DNA of 6,290 nucleotides from Oribacterium parvum. GTDB taxonomy: Bacteria > Bacillota > Clostridia > Lachnospirales > Lachnospiraceae. The notes beneath the pieces are model-generated. The model worked only from the letters and a program-made list of their open reading frames with translations. It had not been told where the DNA came from and did no database searches. The stretch covers positions 1-6,290 of the forward strand of contig CALIEL010000088.1 in assembly GCA_938022235.1 (NCBI GenBank). Direction: 5' to 3'. Below, piece after piece: positions 1 to 4,965 of the stretch. The translations under genes were made by a program, and so were the position numbers. Numbering within the stretch: the first letter of the stretch is position 1; the number at the start of each line of letters is the position of its first letter.

Positions 1-85
1 GAGCCATCTTAGGGTTCCATCTTCTGGTCTGGTGTCCAAAGTGTACACCTGCTTCTAAAAGTTGCTTCATTCCAATTGCACTCAT
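1..85 (-). CDS. rpsB: Ribosomal protein S2 (uS2), N-terminal fragment cut by the window edge
   Basis: S2 is an essential protein of the small ribosomal subunit; it sits at the head-body junction of 30S and is needed for translation initiation. Only the first 28 codons are in the window. They read MSAIGMKQLLEAGVHFGHQT followed by RRWNPKMA. The block LLEAGVHFGHQTRRWNPKM is the highly conserved S2 N-terminus, so identification is secure despite the short length. The start is fixed by a strong ribosome binding site (AAGGAGGT, 92-99 on the minus strand) 6 bases upstream of the ATG at 83-85. No in-frame shift or odd residue is visible. In most bacteria tsf (EF-Ts) follows rpsB, which here would lie beyond the left edge. 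The gene is divergent from the small gene at 425-811 and has a long structured leader (see the leader entry), which suggests regulation at the RNA level. Confidence 0.96.
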   Translation of the reverse strand, partial: MSAIGMKQLLEAGVHFGHQTRRWNPKMA

Positions 86-284
86 TTTTCTACCTCCTTG
101 GTTATACTTCCTCTATATGCTTTGTGCGTACCGGATTCATCAGAGACACCGCCGGTTTTCCATATAGAGTGATCATTTGCCTAAACTTAGGCAGGATAAA
201 AGTCGCCTTTCAAAGACGCGACTCCTACTATATCAAATCCTCTTCTTTTTGGCAAGAAAATTATCATAGGCACAAAATTGTTTT
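86..284 (-). promoter_or_regulatory. Structured 5' leader of rpsB with three predicted hairpins
   Basis: The leader between the likely rpsB promoter and its ATG is about 190-200 bases long, far more than a ribosome binding site needs. Reading leftwards, three inverted repeats appear. The first is AGTCGC/GCGACT (201-206 with 218-223), followed on the minus strand by only a short T run. The second is TGCCTAA/TTAGGCA around 178-193 with a 2-base centre. The third is a perfect 9-bp arm, CTCTATATG/CATATAGAG (111-119 with 161-169), which encloses a second 5-bp pairing, ACCGG/CCGGT (130-134 with 152-156). The last structure ends about 12 bases before the Shine-Dalgarno, so its folding could affect ribosome access. 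Leaders of many ribosomal protein genes bind the protein product and give feedback control; that this is such an S2-binding leader is inference. I do not match it to a named RNA family. Confidence 0.5.
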
Positions 285-314
285 ATTATAGTCGCAAACT
301 CTTTTTTCCCTTAA
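285..314 (-). promoter_or_regulatory. Probable sigma-A promoter of rpsB
   Basis: On the minus strand a perfect -10 hexamer TATAAT (285-290) lies about 200 bases upstream of the rpsB start. The best upstream -35 match is weak: TTAAGG (309-314) at an 18-base spacing. A second possible -10, TATGAT (263-268), has no better -35. The placement makes everything from about 278 down to 86 the rpsB leader. The exact start site is uncertain. Confidence 0.4.
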
Positions 315-319
315 AGCTA

Positions 320-328
320 TGGTATGAT
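320..328 (+). promoter_or_regulatory. Possible extended -10 promoter for the 425-811 gene
   Basis: The plus strand has TGGTATGAT, an extended -10 (TG-n-TATGAT) about 100 bases upstream of the ATG at 425. There is no good -35 at the proper distance, which extended -10 promoters can tolerate. It lies close to the divergent rpsB promoter, so the two units would share a short control region. This is a weak call. Confidence 0.25.
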
Positions 329-424
329 ATCGTAACTACAGATATTGGACAGCTCATGATACGGGATTGCTGCTACCATGCTTCTCATAATTTTAATATT
401 AAGCTTAGGAAAAAGGGGATTTTC

Positions 425-811
425 ATGTTGACTACTTCTTTAGATCTTATTGTAAATGCTGCCATAAACAAAGCAGGGCTCAAAGAAGAGCCCTGCCATA
501 TCCATTTTTCAAAGGAGGACATCTCCTTTCCTCTTGTCATCTCCTTTCGTACCGAGGAAAATGACTATACTCTCCATATTTTTTATGAGCTTATAGAGGA
601 ACTGTCTTCCACTATAAGCTACGCCTTATATACGAAGGACAAGGAACTTCTTTGTCAGGGTAAAACGGAATTCTACTCTTCCCTGAACCCCTTTGCCACG
701 AAGCCTTATCAGCACCTCATTCCGGAAAAGATGTCCTGTGATCTTTGTCAGAAAAAGCTTCAGGGAGAATGCGGAGGCTTTGGGGATAATTCCTGTGAGG
801 AAAAGTTTTAA
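425..811 (+). CDS. Unrecognised small protein with a C-terminal four-cysteine cluster
   Basis: This 128-residue protein is not one I recognise, and I assign no function. It has no signal peptide and no membrane segment, so it is probably cytoplasmic. The N-terminal two thirds look like a mixed alpha/beta domain: a short helix (residues 6-19), then alternating hydrophobic stretches such as FPLVISF (35-41) and YTLHIFYELI (48-57). The C-terminus carries Cys105, Cys108, Cys116 and Cys124 (CxxC-x7-C-x7-C) in a Gly/Lys-rich tail, a spacing compatible with a zinc or iron-sulfur site, although the family is unknown. The reading frame stays open upstream to 278, but residues from that part do not look protein-like. 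The ATG at 425, with an AAGGGGA ribosome binding site, is preferred. It is the only plus-strand gene here, divergent from rpsB and convergent with the MATE gene. Two perfect inverted repeats (473-496, 511-529) lie in its coding sequence. Confidence 0.7.
   Translation: MLTTSLDLIVNAAINKAGLKEEPCHIHFSKEDISFPLVISFRTEENDYTLHIFYELIEELSSTISYALYTKDKELLCQGKTEFYSSLNPFATKPYQHLIPEKMSCDLCQKKLQGECGGFGDNSCEEKF
473..496 (+). repeat. Perfect 9-bp GC-rich inverted repeat inside the 425-811 gene
   Basis: GCAGGGCTC (473-481) and GAGCCCTGC (488-496) are perfectly complementary around a 6-base AAAGAA loop. This would form a strong hairpin in the mRNA about 48 bases after the start codon. No T tract follows directly, so it is not a standard intrinsic terminator. 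Confidence 0.8.
511..529 (+). repeat. Perfect 7-bp inverted repeat holding a Shine-Dalgarno-like sequence
   Basis: AAAGGAG (511-517) pairs with CTCCTTT (523-529) around a 5-base loop, 14 bases after the previous hairpin. The left arm contains a consensus ribosome binding sequence, AAAGGAGG, that the hairpin would hide. No start codon of a convincing downstream gene stands at the correct distance, so a function is not shown. Confidence 0.6.
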
Positions 812-868
812 ACGCCTTACGTCAAGACTTATTTAAAAACATCCTTTGAAAGTATTAGCAGAAGCAGC

Positions 869-2365
869 TTATGCCGGGAATCTCTTTAGTCGCTTCATAC
901 ATTTGAAAAATGCCGGAATCAAAAAGGCATCCGCAAAAATCCATGCCAGAGGAGAAGCATAACATGCTGCCATATAACCTAGTAAAGGAATAAAAATAAA
1001 TGCCACAATAATTCTTGCTATCATTTCGCTTACCCCGGCCAGCATGGCAAAGCCTGAGAAGCCCATTCCCTGGACAGAAAAACGCCAAACGTTTAACACC
1101 GCCAAAGGAATATAGAAAAAGGCATTGCCCAAAAGGAATTCCTTAGCCATCTTAATCACTTGTACCTCATTGGCATTAATAAAAATCTTGGGGATTTCAT
1201 CTCCGAAGAAGAAAAGTACTGCGCAAATCAGCACTGCATAGATGCTTCCCACCTTGGTAGCTTCCCAAACTCCCTTTTTAATTCGAGACAGCTTTCTGGC
1301 ACCAACATTTTGTCCTGCAAAGGTTGCCATGGTTACTCCTAAAGAGTCAAAGACACAACAGCAGAAATTACTGATTCTTTGTCCTGCGGTAATGGCCGCC
1401 ATAGCCTGAGAACCTAGACCATTTACCGCTGTCTGTAAGATAACGGAACCGATGGCTGTGATACTGTATTGCAGTCCCATAGGAACTCCCATCAAAAGAA
1501 GTCTTTTATAGTAATGTCTTTCCAGTTTCAAATCTTCCTTTTTCAAGTGAATAATCGGAAAGCGCTTAATCATATATATTAAACACAATAGTCCGGAAAC
1601 AAACTGAGAAATCACCGTGGCATAAGCAGGTCCATCCACCCCAAAGCCTAAAAAGCGGATACTCACATAGTCCAGAATAATATTCAATAGTGCCGCAAGG
1701 ATCAAGAAATACACCGGTGTTTTGGAATCTCCCAGAGAACGAACTACGGAGCTTGTAATATTATAAAGAAAGGTCGTCGGAATCCCCAAAAACACAATAA
1801 AAATATAAAGATAGGCATAGGAAAAGGTTTCTTCCGGCGTATTCATCCAGTGAAGAATCGGTTCTGTCAAAATACCGATGACAATGGTCATAACAACAGA
1901 AAAAATCACGGTTAAATACAGAATATTTCCTACGTATTTTCTGAGCTTTTCAAACTGTCCCGCACCGAATTTCTGTGCTACAGGAATCGCAAAGCCGGAG
2001 CAGGTTCCGATGACGAAGCCGTTAATCATAAAGTTGATGGCTCCCGTGGAACCTACCCCCGCAAGAGCTTTCAGTCCAATCATCTTTCCGACGATAATGG
2101 TATCCATCATGCCGTAGAACTGCTGGAATAAGGTTCCCAACAACATCGGGAAGGCAAAACGAAGAATTAAACTTAAGGGATCACCTTCCGTAAGATTTAG
2201 CATTGCGGTTTTCTTCTCTGTAGTTTTAATCTTCTCTATTGTTTCTATCTTCTCTTCATTCCCGGTCTTTACCAGCTTTTCTGTTTTCTCAATGGTTTCC
2301 GTCTTCTCGATGTTCCCCACCAATTCTGTTTTTGTTGTTACTTCTGTCTTCTCTAACTCCTTCAT
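869..2365 (-). CDS. MATE-family multidrug/cation antiporter
   Basis: The product is a 498-residue inner-membrane efflux transporter of the MATE family, which exports drugs or organic cations in exchange for Na+ or H+; the substrate cannot be read from the sequence. From residue 55 on it follows the usual clostridial pattern: LNLTEGDP, first membrane helix with LRFAFPMLLGTLFQQFYG, then DTIIVGKMIG. A second-half AGQNVGAR motif is at about 350-357. About 12 hydrophobic segments are visible, with a basic cytoplasmic tail ending KRLKRFPA. The start at 2365 is chosen because AGGAGGGGA lies 1 base upstream; the open frame continues to 2431 but without a ribosome site. This start adds 54 mostly Lys/Glu/Thr residues before the canonical MATE beginning (internal Met55, codon at 2201-2203), which has no good ribosome site of its own. 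It converges with the 425-811 gene, with 57 bases between their stop codons. Its promoter and leader hairpin are listed separately. Confidence 0.93.
   Translation of the reverse strand: MKELEKTEVTTKTELVGNIEKTETIEKTEKLVKTGNEEKIETIEKIKTTEKKTAMLNLTEGDPLSLILRFAFPMLLGTLFQQFYGMMDTIIVGKMIGLKALAGVGSTGAINFMINGFVIGTCSGFAIPVAQKFGAGQFEKLRKYVGNILYLTVIFSVVMTIVIGILTEPILHWMNTPEETFSYAYLYIFIVFLGIPTTFLYNITSSVVRSLGDSKTPVYFLILAALLNIILDYVSIRFLGFGVDGPAYATVISQFVSGLLCLIYMIKRFPIIHLKKEDLKLERHYYKRLLLMGVPMGLQYSITAIGSVILQTAVNGLGSQAMAAITAGQRISNFCCCVFDSLGVTMATFAGQNVGARKLSRIKKGVWEATKVGSIYAVLICAVLFFFGDEIPKIFINANEVQVIKMAKEFLLGNAFFYIPLAVLNVWRFSVQGMGFSGFAMLAGVSEMIARIIVAFIFIPLLGYMAACYASPLAWIFADAFLIPAFFKCMKRLKRFPA
2204..2365 (-). 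repeat. Degenerate IEKTE-type repeat in the MATE N-terminal extension
   Basis: These 54 codons encode a charged, low-complexity segment with imperfect units: LEKTEV, IEKTET, IEKTEK, EEKIET, IEKIKT and TEKK. At DNA level this shows as recurring TCTTCTC / GTTTC blocks on the plus strand. MATE proteins normally begin close to the first helix, so this segment is extra. It would be cytoplasmic and may form a short helix or be disordered. Slippage expansion is a likely origin (inference). Confidence 0.7.
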
Positions 2366-2397
2366 TTCCCCTCCTCTCTCTAACGCTTTTAAAAAAT

Positions 2398-2428
2398 AGA
2401 AAAAGGAAAGGCACGCCCTTCCTTTTTT
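2398..2428 (-). terminator. Intrinsic terminator hairpin between fbp and the MATE gene
   Basis: On the minus strand AAAAAGGAAGGG pairs with CCTTTCCTTTTT around a CGTG loop, a stem of about 12 bp, then TCTATTTTTT. One pair is G-U in minus-strand RNA but would be A-C in plus-strand RNA, which favours use in the leftward direction. It lies 122 bases after the fbp stop codon and is the best fbp terminator in the gap. It also sits inside the transcript of the promoter at 2441-2469, so it may act as an attenuator for the MATE gene. Confidence 0.7.
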
Positions 2429-2440
2429 CAAGCTTTGTGC

Positions 2441-2469
2441 ATTATAGGGCAGAGTCCTTTCCTTGTCTA
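2441..2469 (-). promoter_or_regulatory. Sigma-A promoter for the MATE gene
   Basis: On the minus strand TAGACA (2464-2469), a 17-base spacer and a perfect TATAAT (2441-2446) make a near-consensus sigma-A promoter. Transcription would start near 2434, giving a 5' UTR of about 70 bases. The terminator-like hairpin begins only about 6 bases after that start. Confidence 0.65.
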
Positions 2470-2549
2470 TAGAATAATGTGAAAAATCTGTGATTATTTT
2501 TTACTAAAGATAGGGTATTCCTATTGTTTACTTAAATTCCCCTTCATCT

Positions 2550-4484
2550 CTAGTTCTCTTTAATTTCACCATTTTGATAGGCTTCCAACAAATCCAAAAG
2601 ATCCGTCATTTGCCTGCGAAGCTCTATACCCTTATCCGTTTCTCCGATTCGGATTCTGGTTTTCATCCTTTCCACCATCTGAATCTCCGGCGTATTCTCC
2701 TCTCCCTTATGGAAATCCTTATGCTTCGCCAAAGACAAATGCTTGGAATCATAAATCAGGGTGTAGCCTGCAATTCCCGTCTTGGAATGATAAGCTTTGG
2801 AAATGCCTCCATCAATGATGAAAAGCTTGCCGGATGCTTTAATGGGACTTTCCCCCTTCTTGCTCTTTACCGGTACATGACCGTTTACAATATGGGAAAG
2901 CTCCGGATCCTCATCAAACTCCTGAATAATCTTATCTACATAGCTTTCTTTTTCTATCCATTTGTAATAGGAATTGAAGCTTTCTTTATGACTTTCCGGA
3001 TCCTCAATAAAACAATGCTCAAAGGTGGTCATCTTATCCTTCCCAAACAGGGGAGATTTGGGACCGCACCAAAGATACCAGAAGAAATCTGTAGCATAGA
3101 GCTTCCCGTTAGGATCCAATTCTTCGTTCATAAAATAAGCCTCAATACACTTTTGCTCACAGTAATCCATTAAACGCTTTCCGGAAACCTCTCCATCTCT
3201 GGTGTTAAGGGGAAGAAAGTCTCCATCCTCCGTCATGGGAATGCAGCCATGATACAATATATTATGGTTGATTATTTTATACATGGAACCATGGGTAAAG
3301 AAAAAATCAATATGTCTCTTTAAGACTTTGGAATGGGTGAAGCTGTAGATTAGGGTATCCATAAGCTCCTGCTCTTTTTCCGATAGAGTATAGGGATCCT
3401 TCCAATCCACCGTAGGAAAATGACAATCCTTCATAGGATAGATTTTACCGTCTACCTCTACCTCTCCCTTCTCCAGATTGACCTTATGGAGAAGCATTCT
3501 ATGCTCCAGACCATACTCAGGATGTCTGCGAATCAACTGTCCCTCCAGCTTCCACATCATCACACTGATGGTCTTACACATTTTCGCAGCCAGCTCCGGC
3601 TCTACGGAATCTGCAATATTTTTATCCCATAAATGAGGAGTAAAACAACTACAGGGGTCATTCCCGTATACCTCCTGAGCAAACATGGACAGAGGACGAA
3701 GATTGATACCATAGCCGTCCTCCAAAACATCAAAGCTGTTATAGGAGGTAGCTATTCGTAAAACATTGGCAATGCAGGCGGGATTTCCGCAAAAAGCCCC
3801 CATCCAATCCACATCATGATTCCCCCACTGAATATCCACATCATGGAAGCACATCAGCTCTTCCATAATCTGATCTGCATGGGGGCCTCTATCGAAAATG
3901 TCTCCGATAATATGCAGGCTGTCTATACTAAGACTTTGAATCAACTCACAAAGAGCAATTATAAAAGCCTGTCCTCTCTCTACATCTAAAATCCCCTGTA
4001 GAATCTCTTTATGATAAAGCTTGGTATCTTCTTCCTCGTCATGCAAAAGCTCGTCAATGGCATAGGCAAATTCCTTGGGAAGCTTTTTCCGAACCTTGGA
4101 ACGGGTATACTTGGAAGCAATCTTAAGGCATAGGGCCACCAGACGGTGAATGGTAATCTTCTGCCATTCCTTATCCTCCAGATAGGTATTGCGCTTATCC
4201 ATAAAAGTCTCTCTGGGATAATAGATCAGGTTGGCTAAATTCAACTGTTCCTCTTCTCCAAGATAATGAGAAAATACATCGGAAATCTTAGAACGAATCA
4301 CTCCTGAAGCGGAACGCATCAGGAAAATGAAGGCTTCACTTTCTCCGTGAAGGTCTGAAAAAAAATATTCCGTCCCCTTGGGAAGACCGCAAATTGCCCG
4401 TAAATTGATAATCTCCGCTGCTGCCGCATCCGCACTGGGAAAGCTCTTTGCCAGCAGACGAAGATAATCCAAATCTCTTTTCAT
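2550..4484 (-). CDS. fbp: Fructose-1,6-bisphosphatase, class III
   Basis: This cytoplasmic enzyme hydrolyses fructose 1,6-bisphosphate to fructose 6-phosphate and phosphate, the one-way step of gluconeogenesis. The 644-residue product has the size and motif order of the Firmicutes class III enzyme (about 640-670 residues), a metallophosphoesterase unrelated to the E. coli Fbp fold. Metal and phosphate ligands are visible in order: SDLHGE (43-48), GDIFDRG (194-200), GNHD (221-224), FTHGS (around 400) and NGHVPV (around 534), followed by FIIDGGISKAYH. The Bacillus enzyme is Mn2+-dependent, AMP-inhibited and PEP-stabilised; the same control is likely but not visible here. The start at 4484 is preferred because AAGGAGGG lies 3 bases upstream; the frame stays open to 4535 without a ribosome site. 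It appears to be transcribed alone, separated from ftsH by 481 bases and from the MATE gene by 184. All motifs are intact. Confidence 0.97.
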   Translation of the reverse strand: MKRDLDYLRLLAKSFPSADAAAAEIINLRAICGLPKGTEYFFSDLHGESEAFIFLMRSASGVIRSKISDVFSHYLGEEEQLNLANLIYYPRETFMDKRNTYLEDKEWQKITIHRLVALCLKIASKYTRSKVRKKLPKEFAYAIDELLHDEEEDTKLYHKEILQGILDVERGQAFIIALCELIQSLSIDSLHIIGDIFDRGPHADQIMEELMCFHDVDIQWGNHDVDWMGAFCGNPACIANVLRIATSYNSFDVLEDGYGINLRPLSMFAQEVYGNDPCSCFTPHLWDKNIADSVEPELAAKMCKTISVMMWKLEGQLIRRHPEYGLEHRMLLHKVNLEKGEVEVDGKIYPMKDCHFPTVDWKDPYTLSEKEQELMDTLIYSFTHSKVLKRHIDFFFTHGSMYKIINHNILYHGCIPMTEDGDFLPLNTRDGEVSGKRLMDYCEQKCIEAYFMNEELDPNGKLYATDFFWYLWCGPKSPLFGKDKMTTFEHCFIEDPESHKESFNSYYKWIEKESYVDKIIQEFDEDPELSHIVNGHVPVKSKKGESPIKASGKLFIIDGGISKAYHSKTGIAGYTLIYDSKHLSLAKHKDFHKGEENTPEIQMVERMKTRIRIGETDKGIELRRQMTDLLDLLEAYQNGEIKEN

Positions 4485-4569
4485 ACACCCTCCTTGACTG
4501 TTTATGAACCGAAGTTCTGCATTTTTTCCCGGCATATTTCTGTAATTCTTTTGATTTTCTCCTGAAAAT

Positions 4570-4579
4570 GTATTAATAC
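4570..4579. promoter_or_regulatory. 10-bp palindrome upstream of fbp
   Basis: GTATTAATAC is a perfect palindrome 86 bases upstream of the fbp start codon, in the stretch where its promoter or 5' UTR should be. It could be an operator half or chance in AT-rich DNA. No protein is assigned to it. Confidence 0.2.
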
Positions 4580-4621
4580 TGTCACTTTACCATATTTTTC
4601 GATAAAAAATCTATCTTTTTT

Positions 4622-4650
4622 GTTAGAAATTAAAAAAGAAGCTTTGTAAA
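4622..4650 (-). promoter_or_regulatory. Possible promoter of fbp
   Basis: On the minus strand TTTACA (4645-4650) is followed after 17 bases by TCTAAC (4622-4627). The -35 matches consensus at 5 of 6 positions, the -10 at only 4. It starts right after the T-rich tract that ends the inverted-repeat element. No better pair was found between 4485 and 4650. The resulting leader would be about 130 bases. Confidence 0.3.
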
Positions 4651-4659
4651 AATAAAAAA
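4648..4659 (-). terminator. T-rich tract ending the inverted-repeat element on the minus strand
   Basis: Directly after the outer arm TGAAATGC, the minus strand reads TTTTTTATTTTT. Hairpin plus T tract is the layout of an intrinsic terminator facing away from ftsH. The opposite side of the element has no T tract. If used, it would end ftsH transcripts about 310 bases after the stop codon and insulate fbp. Confidence 0.4.
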
Positions 4660-4812
4660 GCATTTCACATATTATAGGTCTGTAATTCAGGCACGCTCTC
4701 GCTAACCTCTCCTCGTAGCGGACACTAAGCGAAAAACAACAGTTCCTGTGTTTTTCGCAAGTGCCGACGGGCTCAGATTGCCTTCATTACAGACCTATAA
4801 TGCTGAAATGCT
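4659..4812. repeat. 154-bp nested inverted-repeat element (MITE-like or structured RNA)
   Basis: The two ends pair almost throughout. AGCATTTCA (4659-4667) matches TGAAATGCT (4804-4812). After a 3/2-base interruption, the 16-bp arm ATTATAGGTCTGTAAT (4671-4686) is perfectly repeated in reverse at 4786-4801. After a 2/2-base loop, AGGCA (4689-4693) pairs with TGCCT (4779-4783). The centre folds again: CGG-a-CACT-aa-GCGAAAAACA (4719-4738) pairs with TGTTTTTCGC-a-AGTG-CCG (4749-4766), closed by CAG/CTG (4740-4742, 4746-4748). Only 4694-4718 and 4767-4778 stay mostly unpaired. No protein-coding frame fits it, and I see no clear target-site duplication at either possible boundary. It is more GC-rich than its AT-rich surroundings, which suggests insertion. 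Alternatives are a structured RNA in the ftsH transcript or a large terminator. Confidence 0.8.
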
Positions 4813-4921
4813 ATATCTGTTTGATTTTCTCAACTGATTATATTTCTATAATATCTCTTAAAGCTCTTGGCTATATCCCTACAAAAAATCATTCTTCCGA
4901 AAATCCGTCTTTTTTACTATT

Positions 4922-4949
4922 AAAAAATTTGTTGCACTGTGCTTCAACA
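4922..4949 (-). terminator. Weak terminator-like hairpin just after ftsH
   Basis: On the minus strand TGTTG (4945-4949) can pair with CAACA (4930-4934), with a small GCA/TGC pairing in the loop, followed by AA and six Ts (4922-4927). It begins 16 bases after the ftsH stop codon, a natural place for termination. The stem is short, so function is doubtful. Confidence 0.3.
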
Positions 4950-4965
4950 GCATTTGTTGACAAAC

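Larger units (their letters stand above)
4485..4965. other. 481-base intergenic region between ftsH and fbp
   Basis: No gene is supported here. From right to left it holds a weak terminator-like hairpin, an AT-rich stretch without clear signals (4813-4921), the 154-bp inverted-repeat element with its T tract, a tentative fbp promoter and the fbp leader. A 93-codon open frame on the plus strand starting at 4761 begins inside the inverted repeat, has no ribosome site and runs into ftsH on the opposite strand, so it is not called. Confidence 0.7.

Noticed and set aside
137..143. CTGATGA on the minus strand in the rpsB leader, like the hammerhead ribozyme core
   Set aside because: The other core strand (GAAA) and the three stems are not in a workable order around it, and no cleavage-site arrangement is present.
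278..424. Upstream extension of the 425-811 gene to an ATG at 278
   Set aside because: The extra 49 residues do not look like protein, the ATG has no ribosome binding site, and the stretch overlaps the rpsB promoter region. The ATG at 425 with AAGGGGA is better.
812..868. Bidirectional terminator between the converging 425-811 and MATE genes
   Set aside because: The 57 bases show no convincing hairpin followed by a T tract on either strand.
2574..3173. 199-codon plus-strand open frame
   Set aside because: It lies antisense within fbp, whose motifs are intact, and has no ribosome binding site or recognisable domain. It is a shadow frame.
4687..4785. tRNA or known riboswitch inside the inverted-repeat element
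   Set aside because: No cloverleaf, T-loop or anticodon arm is seen, and the single nested axis does not match a riboswitch class I know.
4671..4801. Outward-facing TATAAT hexamers in both 16-bp arms as paired promoters
   Set aside because: Neither has a usable -35 at about 17 bases; the hexamers follow from the inverted repeat itself.
4821..4852. Plus-strand TTGATT ... TATAAT promoter-like pair
   Set aside because: The spacing is 20 bases, too long for a good sigma-A promoter, and no plus-strand gene follows.
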